Shown: positions 45,429-58,562, counted from the stretch's first letter. The stretch is 64,000 nt of DNA from Bactericera cockerelli (GCA_024516035.1 CM044956.1:27625101-27689100), one strand, 5' to 3'. The notes: generated from the sequence alone by a model not told the origin. Numbers and translations: made by a program.

Positions 45429-45668
45429 CGGTAGCCCACTGCTCCCCGTGGGCCCAATGAAGCCAGAGTCCCCACGCAGTCCCTTGTCGCCCACCTCCCC
45501 CCACCCCCCCGCATAACCAGCATCCCCGGGTGGCCCTGGCGGCCCATCAGGTCCAGTGTCCCCCGGCTTGCCCTCGGGCCCCCGCAATCCAGCAAACCCT
45601 TTTTCTCCAGGTATGCCCTTGATTCCTGCGCAGTCACATTTGAATCCGTCAGCACACCCTTTGCAACC
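45429..45668 (-). CDS. Collagen IV exon V1: end of 7S domain and start of helix
   Basis: After a ttgattccag acceptor the exon opens in phase 0 with [18 protein letters not shown]. The four clustered cysteines leading into Gly-X-Y match the end of the 7S region, where four protomers are disulfide-bonded. The rest is regular helix and includes a GLRGDSG segment. It ends GLP at a gtgagt donor in phase 0. A preceding exon must supply the signal peptide and the rest of the N terminus. Confidence 0.93.
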
Positions 45669-46250
45669 CTGGAATCAAAAGATCAGATTATTGTTAACCC
45701 TTAAATTTAAGTAGAGTTCGTTGAGTTCTCTCAAAAAGTATTCAAATGTTCTATTATAAGAAGGGTTGTGGTTTAATTGAACTAAGAAACGTATTTCCTT
45801 TATGCTGTAAACCTTTATATTATTATGACTAATTTAAATTGTGATGTCATAAAATATGTATTTTCACCGTGATATCCCAATTCCGATGGGTTTTATCAGC
45901 TTAATAGCTACAAAAACACAAACATAATCTATGGGTACACTATCGATCATAGGTTTGCTAGTCAAATCAAAATTATTTGTACGCTAAAAGAAAATGCACT
46001 GCCAATCATTTTTCACATTCTGTACACTTGGTAATTTTCAGTTTTTCTACCAAATCACTTGTATCTAGTAAATTTCTTAACCAAACTCTACAAATTTGTT
46101 TAAGGTATATGGTATTATACCGTTTTGTGTATATTCTAGATTAAAAAAAAAAAAATCTGTATCGGTAAGACGTAGAACGTATTTTTGCACTTTACGGTCT
46201 AAATTTTTGCTGTTCATTAAAATCAAAGCTCAAATGTAAATTATACAGTA
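45669..46250. other. Start of the region upstream of exon V1
   Basis: This is intronic sequence upstream of V1. No exon was recognised; a decayed family-A copy occupies the distal part (about 45,985-46,250). Confidence 0.5.
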
Positions 46251-47033
46251 AAAAATAAAAAAAACACTGCCAATTATGGACACAATACTTCCTTGTGATT
46301 GTTTTACATTGTATACACGTACCAATTTTGAGATTTTATACTAAATCACTTCGCACCCTCAGAATTAGATGGTGATATGTCAAAAACACCAACTTTTGGG
46401 AAATCGCAAAAGAAAGTTTGACTTATCGCTGTATTAATACAATAAAAGCTACTGTTTTGATTTATATGTTCTTAAGTTGAGCATGTTCTTTTCTATAGTT
46501 CTATGTAAAAAAAATGTATTTTTCTTCAAAATAACTTACCTTTGTAACCGTTCGAAAAAAAGGCATTTTGACTTAAAACTTCATTATATGATTTTGCCTT
46601 TTTTCGAGAAAAAATCAATTTTTAATAAGGTGATATCGTATTATATTACCTTTTCTTCCATGAGAAGTGAACAAAACTGGGTATTATCTCGAAAAAAATT
46701 CGAGATAGCACCATCTATTTACAATTTTGAAATGATAGTACCTTGATAATTTAGTTTTATAGCACTATATTACCATATGAATCGAAGAATAAAAGACAAT
46801 TTGAAACTGGAGGTACATTAAAATCTATGCTTTTGGTATTAAGTCAGAAAAAAAAGAAAACTCATTCAGTTTTTAAAAGTGAAATGTAAAATACCCAATT
46901 GTTTTATTGCTAAGCAGTAAAAGGTAGGAAACAGGACAATGTGAGTATAAACTTTATTGTTTCTTGAGACTCAATCTCAAAGTTTCTAAAAAGAAATAAC
47001 TAAAAACAAATAATTATGAATTTCAAAAAATTG

Positions 47034-48640
47034 CTTGAGAGCAATAAATTCGGGACAGTAACTTTCTCAAAGTTTTTGATTTTTAAATTTTTTATTTTAC
47101 ATTGGATTTTCAAGTGTGAAGTATCCCAAGAAAGGAAATTTTGTTGGTTCATTGAGAGCATGTTTTTTAATATAATAAGTCAATTAACAAAAAGAGGTCT
47201 AAAGAGCATGAAAACACTGCAAATGATATCGGTGTTTTTTGTGTTATTTCTTCGAAGTCTTCATGGAAATTTGGCTGTTACTTACCTCTTAGTATCTGGT
47301 ATTACCTCCTCGAGCTTGTATGACAGCCTGCAATCGATTTCTCATGGACTTGATTAGGTTGGCAGCCGTTTCTTGAGGGATAGTCTCCCACTCCTCATAA
47401 AGCGCCTGTTTCAGGTCCCTGTGGTTCATTGGGGGCGGGTTTCGAGCATGGACACGTCTTTTAAGCTCGTCCCAGAGGTGTTCAATAAGATTAAGATCAG
47501 GATTGTTGGCTGGCCAGTTGAGGGTTCGAATACCGGCCTCTTGGAGAAAGTCACTTACAATACGTGCTGTACGAGGTCGGGCATTGTCTTGCATTAACAC
47601 GAATCCATCACCCACAAAACCTGCATATGGGACAACATGATCTTCAATGATGTCAGTGACATACCTCTCTGCAGTTAGGTTACCTCCTTGTTCTCCACAA
47701 TTGATGATAACGAGCTCTGTTTTAGTTTCCATAGAGATTCCACCCCAGAAGATACAAGATCCTAAACCAAAACTCACAGTTTCTTGAATATAACATTGAT
47801 TATACCGTTCACCTGGTCTTCTATACACCCTTTTACGTCTGTCATTGAAGAACAAGCAGGGTCGGCTCTCATCCGTGGACAGAACGTGCCCCCATTCCCC
47901 ATTTCCTCAATCAGCGTGTTCAAGGGCAAATTGTAAATGACGTTGTCGGTGTTGTCTGTTGAGTTTGGGTCCCGTAGCTTTTCTTCTTGGTATGAGACCT
48001 TTCTCTTTCAAGCGTCTCCTTACTGTCCAAGGGCTGACATCAACACCAGTGGCCATAACAAGCTGCTGTTGGACCTCAACACCAGACATGTCTCGATTTC
48101 TTAAGCTTGTCATGACAGCAAATCGGTCCTCCTGGGCAGTTGTCTTCTTTGGTCTGGCAGATCCTGGTCTCTGATCATAGCTACCTGTCTGCCAATACCT
48201 TTGGTAAATTCTGTTCACCTTAGACTTCGACAAATTTAGCTCCTTAGCTTAACACCTTGACTCACAAGTAAAACCACTTTCACAGCTATGGAGTGCGATG
48301 TCTCCATGATGAAAAGAAAAATTCAACTGAATTTCCTTCCTCATAGTGTTGCATTTAAGGAAATTCAATAATTTACTGGCCAAAAAAGCGTTATCACAAC
48401 AAAAAATCAAATTTAAAATACCCTCGGTGCACGTGTTTTCATCAACAAAATAAGGTGTTTCTGGAAAGTGGCCATTATTATTGTTGCATAGTACATAACC
48501 CGGACATATTGTGTATTTTCTGAAAGGTATGAGTACAAGCTTTTCAAATATATGCATACTTTAGCAACTTCATGCCACACAAATTGACCAGGACCAACTG
48601 AAACGGTGAAATGTCCTGTCCCGAATTTATTGCTCTCAAG
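47034..48640 (-). mobile_element. Tc1-like transposon, decayed
   Basis: Perfect 25-bp inverted repeats beginning CTTGAGAGCAATAAATTCGG (left 47,034-47,058, right 48,616-48,640) bracket 1.6 kb holding a Tc1-type transposase gene. This is the usual size of Tc1 elements. TA duplications are not seen at these borders, so the true ends may lie slightly outside. Confidence 0.8.
47289..48245 (-). pseudogene. Tc1-family transposase pseudogene
   Basis: Two consecutive segments in the same frame (48,233-47,907 and 47,855-47,289) are separated by an in-frame TGA. The first has a Tc1 helix-turn-helix region (LSKSKVNRIYQRYWQTGS, WTVRRRLKEKGL). After the stop come STDESR (first catalytic Asp), VLMQDNARPRTA (second Asp) and NPDLNLIEHLWDELKRR (Glu), the DDE triad of Tc1 transposases. 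The N-terminal region is cut short by a TAA at about 48,246. The premature stop would block full-length protein unless read through. Confidence 0.88.
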
Positions 48641-49679
48641 TGTATATCGAAAATACCGGGCCAGATTATTTTTAAGTCCAAAAAAAAATAATAATTTATA
48701 AAAGAAAGTAATATAACATAATCTTTTGTATTAGTAATTTCTACCTTGACAAAACACAAAAAAAATGTTCGACAAAGAGAGTGATATTTCAAAAAAATCA
48801 TGCACAATTCAGTTTTTATGTCAAATTACTGAAAATAAAATTTAATAAAGAGAGTGATAAATCAAAACTTACGCAAATATCACTATATTCCAATAACTGT
48901 ACGTCTCGATCCAAGGAGCTCTTGGTAACAACTGATCGTAATACCATCTTGTTCCAACCTCCCTCCACTTTTTCGACATAATCAATAAACAACACTAGCG
49001 CTATCTCGGGAACGGTAAGAGCTAGAATTATAATTCTTATACCAAACGAAAGGTCTCGTTTCGCTTATTTCGATAGAGTAATAAAAAAAAATTCATGATT
49101 TTTGACATATCACCATCTAATTCTGAGGGTGCGACTTGTATTTCCAAAACCGATGAACCGATTTTCTTCAAATTTGTTTTATATGGTAGAATATAAACTT
49201 TTTTGTCGAAAATTTCGGATTTTCCTAAATATCAGAGTTAAATTATAATTAATTTAAAAATAAATATTAATAGCCTATTTAAAACAATAATATGCATATA
49301 CGTACAAATTTTTATCAAAATTGGGTGTACCGTTCACGAGATATAAGCGTTTAAGTAAAAAGTTAGTGGTCAGACGCATGGTCTCTTTCACCCAGAACCA
49401 CTAGTACGAATTTTATGAATTTGAAATGGGACCATCTACAGACCGTCTCCTATATGTGTGCAAAATTTCATCAAAATTCGTCGAGTAGTTTCCAAGATTT
49501 GTGCGTTACAAGGAATATTTTTAATAGACCGACAGACGGACACAAAATCAAAGTTGTTCAGGAGGTTATGAAACAAAAAATTGAAATCGGAGCAAAAAAT
49601 TTTTTTTTATGCAAAAACGAACACAATATTTCCAATTTCTAATATTAGAAATTTCTCGGAAGTAATATACCATTTGAAA

Positions 49680-49995
49680 CGTCAATACGTTATATACAAA
49701 ATCGGGTGTACCGTTCACGAAATATAAGCGTTTGAAGGTGAGGTGAGCACATAATCTCTATCACCAAGAACCGCTAGTACAAAGATAATGAATTTTTGGA
49801 ACCATTTACAGAACGACTGCTCTATGTGTACGAAATTCCGTTGAAATCCGTTCAGTAGCTTCTGAGGTTGACAACCGACAGACAGTCACGAAACCAAAGT
49901 TGCTCCGGAAAAATTAAAATCGGAGCCATTTTTTATTTTTTTTTTTACAAAAGTTCTTCCGATTTCTAATACTAGAAATTTCTCGGAAGTAATTT
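49680..49995 (-). repeat. Second, tandem family-A fragment
   Basis: It repeats the block caaaatcgggtgtaccgttc through aatactagaaatttctcgg, directly following the family-A copy that ends near 49,672. Confidence 0.6.
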
Positions 49996-50421
49996 AATCA
50001 ACTCCACAAACTTTTTTGTAGTAACTTATTAGAGAAATGCTATGAAGATGAAGAATTTTCCTAAATAGTAATGATTGTGTCATATTTCTCAATCCAAAAT
50101 ACGATCTGAAATCTGAATGATGAAACAGCTCATGTGGAGGGATTTGGACAGGGGATTGACTTCCTTGTGAAACTGATAATACAGATAATGTGACTTCCGC
50201 CACAGAAGAACCAAGAGATAACAGACTGCCCACACCATCCGGTTTTCATTCATAAAGGAATGTGAGGCATTGAATGAATTTATTGTTAGTAAGTGTAGAT
50301 GGTTGTGAAATAAGCTGGCCGTTTCATGTCTTTGAGTGGATTACTGCCTAAGCATAGGAGTTAGGTACCACTAAAGTTCAGTATTGGTATTCAGTAGGTA
50401 TCACCAAATACTGTAATAACA

Positions 50422-50656
50422 TCTTAATATATAAATGTCAAAGTCACTGACTGACTGACTGACTGATCATCACTATTTTTCCGAACTGGTAAGTCCTAGG
50501 AAGCTGAAATTTGGTAGGTAGCTTTGTCTTATAGTCTAGATGTGCAATAAGACGGGATTTTTTGAAATTCCCACTACAACACCTGCCATTGGCGAAAAAG
50601 GACTTTTTGCTTTCACGGCCATGCCTCGGCCCGCAAAGCGGGCGACAGCCCGCTAG
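50422..50656 (+). mobile_element. Mini-Helitron (copy 3), complete
   Basis: It starts TCTTAATATATAAATGTC after A and ends with the GCCCGC-AAA-GCGGGC hairpin and CTAG before T. At 235 bp it is the reference copy for this family. It includes (GACT)n near the 5' end. Confidence 0.85.
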
Positions 50657-50924
50657 TTTATCATAATGACCAAAATTTTCGGATTATTCTAATTTTCATG
50701 TCAGAATTCCATCATCGGCCACGAGTGTTTCAATATTGACGACTGGGGCGGGTTGGGTCTGTCATTTTTATTTTTAACAACAATAGAGCCGATATGATTA
50801 GTCCAGCCACACACCGTACACATGAGTTGAAACGTTTCCGTCGTTTCATTTGAAATCTCTTGGCAAGTAACAAAGTGCCTATTTTATGTTTCCATTTGTC
50901 ACAGGCCTCATGAATTACTTCCGA

Positions 50925-52120
50925 TAAATTTCTAATATTAGATATCTGAATAGAACTGTTTTTTTTTTTTTTTTGGTATTCCTTTTATTTGCTCCTATTT
51001 CATTTTTTACTTTCCTTATCCTATAATAAGAAAAGTATTGTATTCGTCGAAAATTTGACCTGCCCAGTAGGTTAAAGTCCTGAAGTTTTTTATGGGAGGA
51101 AACGGAGTTAGGGGGGGGGGGTAAAAGTGTTTCAGAAGAGGTGAATCTCAAGAACGCTTATATCTCAAGAACGCTAAAATTTTGTAAAAGCTTTGTATCC
51201 AGTAAAATATAAGCAAATAAAATTTGAAAGAATTTTAATATTCTCCTACTTTGAAAATATGTCACTTTTTAATTCTAAACCGCAATTCTAAACACAAAAT
51301 CCAAGAGAAATTTGTCAAAAAAGTAATTAGTTGAGTCGCCAGTGGCGGAATTCCGATTGGCGGCTTGCGGACTTTGGCGTTAACTTAAAGAAATCGAAAA
51401 AGTATGGAAATGCACCTCATAGGTAAATCGACATTATCAATCATAATAAGTTGAAAAAGTAATTTTTGAAGCCCCGTAGGGTGGAATTAAAAAGTGACAA
51501 TTTTTAAAAAGTAGTTGCTTTTCTAGGAGCTTATATCTCAAAAACAACTAGTCATTTTTCAAAGTAGCATAGAATCAAAATTGTCCCGAATTTTGTTTGT
51601 TTTAATTGTACAAAAATGTAGCGTTCACAAAGCTTTTGTGATACAAGCGAAAATCCGAAAATGGGACCCCCCACCTTATTTAGTTTCTTCCCATCTTAGA
51701 CTTAAAAACTTTTAGTATCTACAACTTATTCCTTCAAACTGGCCTAATATGGGAACTAATCAATAAATATTGCCCTGTTTTTCTTGTTTTACAAACTGAA
51801 TACTAAGTGTAGATGCAGTAAAAAATAATAAACTTCCTGATTTGAGATAAATAATCAGGATAGTTCGCTGGGAATCGTACTAGTTACCCACATTAACCTC
51901 ACCAAGCCTGGGTTGGGCCGGAAATGCCATCCTTAAAAAATCATTTGCAACTTTCGACAACGGTTCACAACAGATTCAAATTCTGGGTATATCAGTTTTG
52001 ATAACCTTTCGAGGGATACCAATACATCTTGATAGATTTCGATTGTTCTTTTTCTGGGTTTCAATCACGTGTGCAATATTTAGCCAATATTGGTTAGGGA
52101 TGTGGAATCGTACAAGAACA

Positions 52121-52170
<50 letters not shown>

Positions 52171-52590
52171 TTGTTGATTAGGTACTTCTCAAAAAACGGC
52201 CATGCCTCAGTCTAGCTGCAACGCGCCTATTTGCTTCATAACTTCAAAATGATAAAGGAATGGTATGCATAGAACTCATTTAGTTTGGATCGGTCAATCA
52301 GCTCTTTGTAAAAAATTTATGTTTCCGAACCGATTCAGTAGCATTTTATCAATTGAAATATTGGAACAATACAATTCATTCAAAACAATAATATAGACAA
52401 TAGTTTCTTCTCTGAGAATTCTCAGAAAGGGCAATGACTATGTGTTAGAAATGTGTGTGTGAATTAACCCATTGAGTACTTACTCAAAAGCCAAGTAAAA
52501 CTTGCATGCTCATGAATCACATTATTGATTTGAAACATATCAAACCACTGTTCAAAATAATAAAAGCATCGTAAATATTGTGAGCATTGC
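50925..52590. other. Non-coding stretch with minor repeats
   Basis: It contains a family-A fragment at the start, a G-run near 51,112, a SINE-body fragment at about 51,884-51,945 (cacattaacctcaccaagcc) and a (GA)n tract at 52,123-52,168. No gene was recognised. Confidence 0.5.
52123..52168. repeat. (GA)n microsatellite
   Basis: About 22 nearly perfect GA dinucleotides. Confidence 0.95.
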
Positions 52591-52942
52591 GATTTTACTT
52601 CCGAGAAATTTCTAATATTAGAAATCGGATATATTGTGTTCGTTTTTGTAAACGAATATATTTATTTTTTAATTAATTATAATTTAACTCTGATATTTAA
52701 GAAAATCCGAAATTTTGGACAAAAAAATTCAAAAAACAAGGTCTACCACTTGCCGATACAGAATTTTTTGTAGAATCTAGAATGTAGGAAAAATAGCATT
52801 CTACCACATAACAATTTGAAGAAAATCGGTCTAGCGGTTTTGGAAATACAAGTGATTTAGTATAAAATCTCAAAATTGGCACGTGTATACAATGTGAAAC
52901 AATCACGAGAAAGTATTGTGTCCATAATTGGCAGTGTTTTTT
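52590..52942 (+). repeat. Family-A repeat, internally deleted copy
   Basis: Both ends of the family are present (acttccgagaaatttctaat and caatcacgagaaagtattgt), with the central block missing. Confidence 0.7.
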
Positions 52943-53199
52943 TTGTTTACGGTGCAGTGGCGGATAACTAAACTTCCTTAATTTTCACGTCAGATACCAA
53001 ATCTTATATTACTACATAATAAGTAGAAAATAAGGAAAGTAAAAGAGGAAGCAAAGACAAAAATAACTAATAGGTAAGTATGAAAACAGTAAAATATTAT
53101 TTTAGAAGAATTAGGTAGTTTAGGTACCCACTCCTTTGCGAGAGAAAAATTACTACAACTCCGGCACTGATTTTGAAATCAGCTGATGGTCCCTACTGG

Positions 53200-54780
53200 A
53201 CGCAAATCATCGGGTTCCCTTTATGTAATATGATCTCAGTACCTATAACTCATTAAGCGTAAGTTTCAGAAGAATACTTATTTTTGATGTTAACTCCTTT
53301 TATCGAGACCTTTAGAACAAGGTATAACTCAACCTATTCTGTTGATGTCAGTTTCGGGTCGGTTTCGTCAGCCAGCAAGACGACCAGCCAGCAAAAGTTT
53401 TAACTGAAAAACATATCAAACCTTGTTTGAAATGTCTCGATGAAAGAAGTTAGCCTTTTGCACTCTGCACCTGCAACAATATTTTCAACGACCTCAGATA
53501 AGGTTCATGTCATGTCTGAGATGACAACAATAAAACCAGATGTAACTCGTAAGGTAAGAAACTCCAAACCCCCATAAGGTCGTCGTGGTTATTGAAATGA
53601 TGTCTATTGTCTTTTTTTAAAAAAAATGATTGTTTTGTATACCAGGATGAAGTTGGCCATTGATTTATAGATAACATGTCTGTGAAGCTAACTAAATCAT
53701 TCATTTTAAAAATGTGAATCCAAAAAAGTGGGAGAAATCGTTAAACACAAAAATCAGTATTGTTATCTCAGACATGACATCGAACTTATGTGCGGTTGTA
53801 CTCTTGTCATGTAAGACATGACATCGACCTTATCTGAGGTCGAACTTTTTTTTTGCGACGAGTTTTAGGACGTTTCTTGTTTGTCATCTCACAGATGCTT
53901 TCGAGTGCTAAAGGGTTAACATCAATAAAATTTATCCTTCGGAAACTTACGGTTAACGAATTATTCAGAACATATTAGCCAGGACGGCCGACCCTGCATC
54001 TCGAGAACGGTATGTCGTAGCTCAATGATGTTTATTGTTGTGCTCAATATTGTTTTAAAGGTTTCTTCCTTTTTTTAGGGGGATTAATCTGTAGCAAAAA
54101 CAATTGCCTACACCCTTCACGGCCCCAGCCAGGCTGGGCAACTGGCCATGGACCAACTTTAAAATCTGAAATGGAATGGTACGTCGTGTGGCATAGAGGT
54201 CTCATCGAGTGAAATGCATTGCAACAAATTTCTGTGACCTACGACTTACCATTCTCGAGATAGAGGGTCGGACGTCCGGGGTAATATCCATATAATATTT
54301 TGACCTATAAATCGTTAACCGTAGGTTCCAGAATGATGAAATTTGTAGACATTCGAACAAGTTATAACTCGATTTATTTTTTCGTTAATACTTTTCCGGG
54401 CGGTCGTCCGACTGGCTGACGAAACCGACCAGAAATTAAAATCAACAGAATAAATCATAAGGAGTTAATTATGAAGATTTTTCATCCTTCTGGAACTGAC
54501 GATTAACGATTTATATTATAGGTCAAAATATATGGATATTACCCAGGACGTCCGACCCTGTATCTCAAGAACAGTAAGTCGTAGCTCACCAAAATTTGTT
54601 GCAATGAACTTCTCACAATAAGACCTTGAATACAATACGCCATGACGTACCATTCCATTTCAGATTTTAAAGTTGGTCCATGCCCAGATTGCCCAGCCTG
54701 ACTGGGACCGTGTAGGCAAAAAAATGGTGAAAATGAATCTCCCTAAGAGCCATTGCATAAGAGACTTTATCGAAGAACCA
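53200..54780. mobile_element. Overlapping hairpin elements related to the TACAGGG MITEs
   Basis: Arms at about 54,110-54,350 and 54,470-54,720 are inverted copies (cacggccccagccaggctgg, ggtaatatccatata). Arms at about 53,205-53,460 and 53,920-54,050 form a second pair. A separate palindrome (53,489-53,842) with cgacctcagataaggt/accttatctgaggtcg ends is inserted in its centre. Confidence 0.6.
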
Positions 54781-56370
54781 TGTATGTACATACGAACGGA
54801 CCATTTGATAAAAAATACTTTTTTGAAATCAGGAGAGTCTAATTTGTCCAGAAATGTTGTCAGCCCAAATTCGAAAAAATTGACCGAAAACAATACTTTC
54901 TATACCTACTTTATAGAAAGTAAAAAAAAAGTTTTTTAAAAAAAGTGGTTGGGCGTATGTACCTATGTATACATATACAACCCCTTTGTATACATATAAG
55001 CCTTCCATCGGATTACCATTCTTTAATATTCATCAGGGCCGGTTAGAATTTTTTTCTCAAGTCTCTCCTCGTCCATAAATGAGCGGCACTTAAAGGGTTA
55101 CGCCTTGAACGTTGTTTCCATATTCCTGGAATACGGCCGAGACCCTCACAAGATGATTATTTTCAATCAATCAGCTATTATTTGAAATAATAATAATTCT
55201 ACCGAGATGTTCAAAATGAAAAAATTGTCTTTGTGATATTTGCCGCATTTACATTTTTCTGAAATTTGATAACCTCTTCATTCTATAATTTTTTGCTAGG
55301 GTTATCAGGAGCGTCTCAATGTAGCGTATGGGTACATAAATCATAAAACACAAGTATCTATCTATAAATGTAACTATAGGCCTTACGACCTATCTCAACG
55401 GCATACATTTAGAATGAACAAATCTTGTATCTTATAAAATGATTCATTTTTTTTGTGTGAGTGTGTGCGAGTGTGTATTTTTTTTAAAAAACTATACCTC
55501 GAGAACCGCAAATTGGATTGATCTGAAATGTATGATTGGATTGATTTCACACTCAAATTTGGCCGTCCCAATAGATTTCTGGAATTCTGGAAACCTTTCT
55601 ATTTTCCAAAAGTTGAGCTTTTTCAAATACTACCATATCTGAGCGTATCTTGCAAAGTACAAGTCCTATTGACCTGAAATTCAGTAAGGTTCCTAATGGC
55701 TGTGTATAAGAGCTATTCAAAAAGTCCACTTTTGAAAAGTTGAGCTTCTTTACACTCAAATCTGGCCGTCCCAATAGATTTCTGGAAAGATAATTCCTTG
55801 AACTGAACCTTTCTACATTTTCAACCTTCCAAAAATGTTTTTTAACCTCGCGCACTACAATACAAAAGAAGGATCGATTTGTTTGACCATTTTTTTTATT
55901 GTTTTTATCCTTTGTAAATTAGAACAATACAAATGGGTCTCAATAAAAAATGTCTGGTGTGACACCACGCGACTTTACTTACCACCTGCTGGTGACTCCA
56001 CGGTAACATTTAGCTAAAAATCAATGTGAAGTTCGTAATCAGCACCTCAAAATCATTGGATTTGATACGTCACAAACCCCAACTAAAATTAATAATAAAA
56101 AGTTAGTCTAAGCGGGACCCTCAAAAATAACGGTAAATTTGGGTCGGGTTCCAAAAAGTTCTACATATTAAAAAAATAATCTCAGTAAAACCCTTTTATT
56201 TTTGCATTAAAAAAAAATTGATCTCTAACACGGCCCCACTCAGGCTGGACATGGACCAACTTTGAAATCTGAAATGGAATGGTACGTCTTGTGGCATAAG
56301 GGTGAGCTACGACTTAGCGTTCTCGAGATAGAGGTCGGACGTCCTGGGTTATCTTCTTTTACTCTGTCTT
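54781..56370. other. Non-coding stretch
   Basis: No gene was recognised. About 56,220-56,350 repeats one arm block of the hairpin family (gcccactcaggctggacatg). The segments near 55,550 and 55,740 share a repeated gttgagctt...caaatctggccgtcccaa block. Confidence 0.5.
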
Positions 56371-56373
56371 ATC

Positions 56374-56665
56374 CCGCTTGAGCAGGGTCGACGTTGTTCA
56401 ACCTCATGGTTGAGGTTAGTTGGTTTTGGCACATTTTTTACGGCTGGATGCCCTTCCTAACGCCAACGATTCTATTTGATTTAACGTCCTGGATTCGGAC
56501 GGGGGTTTTACCCTCCATTTGCTGGGAATTGTACCAGCTACCCACATTAACCTCACCCAGTCTGGGTAGGGCCGGAAATGCCAGCCTCACATGTACCGAG
56601 GGAATACAGAATTTTCTGTGTAAAAAATGTGCTCCGACCGGGGATCGAACACACACACACCCACA
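56374..56665 (-). repeat. tRNA-headed SINE sharing its body with the 5S-derived SINE
   Basis: On the minus strand the head ends gttcgatccccggtcggagc (B box and T-arm). The body then reads ccggccctacccagactggg and gaggttaatgtgggtagc, matching the 5S-headed SINEs at 4,784 and 33,088. The tail contains gttaggaagggcatccagcc. A (CA)n tract follows on the plus strand. Confidence 0.65.
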
Positions 56666-56759
56666 CACACGCATACTCATACGCACACACGCACACGCAT
56701 ACCCATACACACACACAATTTTATTGAGTAAATGATGGCCATAATTATGAAGTGAGATA

Positions 56760-58560
56760 GGTAACTACCACATATTTTTCTTTCGCCATTACGACCACGG
56801 CTATGGCTTGGTGAACACACCACGTGGTAGGCCTACAGCCACAACGCTGATAGTTCCTACTAATTGTGTAGGTATTACCTACTGTTACAAGTAGTAGCAA
56901 AGAGCTAGGTTAGCTGACGGTATATTAAGCATTAGCAAGCATATAAGTGACCTCATGTGATTTAATTACATAAACGTGCTTTGTTTAGTGAATCCATCGG
57001 TTCAGGAAAATATTTTGCAAAATGGCGCCTCTCTGTTAAAAATTACTGCCATGGCAAAATGAGTAGATTGAGCTTGGAAAGCCGTGGGAACAAGAATGTA
57101 GGTAGTCAAGGTGTTTAGAGTAGCTTAGACACTTAGGAATAACTTTGCTATTATTCATCCTGGATGTAACAATTCAGTGTTTTACATATGCTTACCAAAA
57201 AATCCAACAAAGCTGAAAATGTGGAAACATGTAGAATCCCTTCTGGGAGTCTCAAAGAAGTTGAGAAGTTATATGCTGACACTCCAAAAAATGCCCAAAT
57301 ATCAAAATTGACGAATTTTGTGCAGTAATTGTTGTGGAGTTGAGTCACTAGTGGCAGAATTCGACCGCTTTGATAAATACTTTTATTCCGAAGTCCATAC
57401 GGGGTTGATAAAAGATCAAAGCATCGAGTGAGGAATCAATTGTGTTTAAAATTTAACGTAGATTTAGGATATTGAATAAAAAACAGGGATTTTCATTTAA
57501 AAATCGAAAGTTGATGTCTGCTTTACTACTTTTGAGACAACCTGTGGAAATTTTGATTCCGCTAAAAAATGGGCTAACTTACGTAACTTCATGCAAAAAT
57601 TCAAGTCTCCTTAAACCGTTAAAAAGATATTCCCGAACTATTCCTTCATTTTGTAGTATGTTCTGCTGTCATTGATTGAACACGTGTCAATTTATTAATG
57701 CGGCGGATTTTCAACCAAAATCTGCAACTGACACAGTTTCTCTCCAGAAACAACATCATAATATATTGGATTGAAATAGAGCGAGTGTGACATTATCGTT
57801 TGAGTGGACCTCAGAGAGGCTGGAATCTGGACTGGATCCAAACAGATGGATGAGGGAGAACAAATTGGGATGAATTAGTTAGTACCTATATACATACAGG
57901 GTCTAAACTTCATCTTGCTCGGGACGCGAACCACAATCTGCAGGTCACACGTCCGCTACCTTATCGATCGAGCTACAGAGGTCGGAGGTTGATACTGATT
58001 ATTATGAGTATGAATTGGAATAGAATGTCGTAGGTATGATGTTCCCACCAGTATATTTAACTTTGAGCACTTTATACAGAGTGAATGAAAAGTCCCGGAA
58101 CGGATTTTTAGCTGAGCGCACGGCAGTGCGCCAGGCCAAGTTCCAGCAAGCACGGCAGTGTACGAGTATCTTTACACAAACCGATTCACCCGGTTTTTCA
58201 CTATTTTATATCTTTGGTTCTTTTGACCATAGAGCTATAAAATTAGGCACATATTTTTTTTCTTTTTACACTATAACAATGAAATTCAGAGTTATACAAA
58301 AAACAAAAAACGGATTGTGCGTATAGGGAGAATTGTCGAGTATGAAATTATATAACAAACTTGTTAGCATTAATATTGCGAGATTAGAGGTTATGCGAAA
58401 TAGAAGAAAAAATTACGATTTGAACTTAAAGTTAGACAGGCCGTATTGAATCGGTTTGGCAGTACATTCGGTCGAATAAAGAAGTAGGAGGTGAAGTATG
58501 ATGTTGTAGTAAGGGCAGTTCGTAGTGCAGATTAATCAAGTCTTATTTCCATATAGGTTT
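56760..58560. other. Non-coding stretch
   Basis: It contains a tRNA-like SINE fragment at about 57,925-57,990 and a possible MITE end at 58,076 (acagagtgaatgaaaagtcc). No coding exon was recognised. Confidence 0.5.
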
Positions 58561-58562
58561 GG

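Larger units (their letters stand above)
46352..49133. mobile_element. Transposon with CGCACCCTCAG TIRs, nested in a family-A repeat
   Basis: The TIRs of about 35 bp begin CGCACCCTCAGAATTAGATG at the left and are mirrored at the right. actt is duplicated at 46,348-46,351 and 49,134-49,137. Removing the element rejoins a family-A copy (aaatcactt/gtatttcc). It contains a Tc1-like element but no transposase of its own. The superfamily is unclear. Confidence 0.75.

Noticed and set aside
48249..48557. Cysteine-containing minus-strand frame as the missing collagen first exon
   Set aside because: It lies inside the Tc1-like element, has no signal peptide, and no suitable donor with phase 0 was seen.
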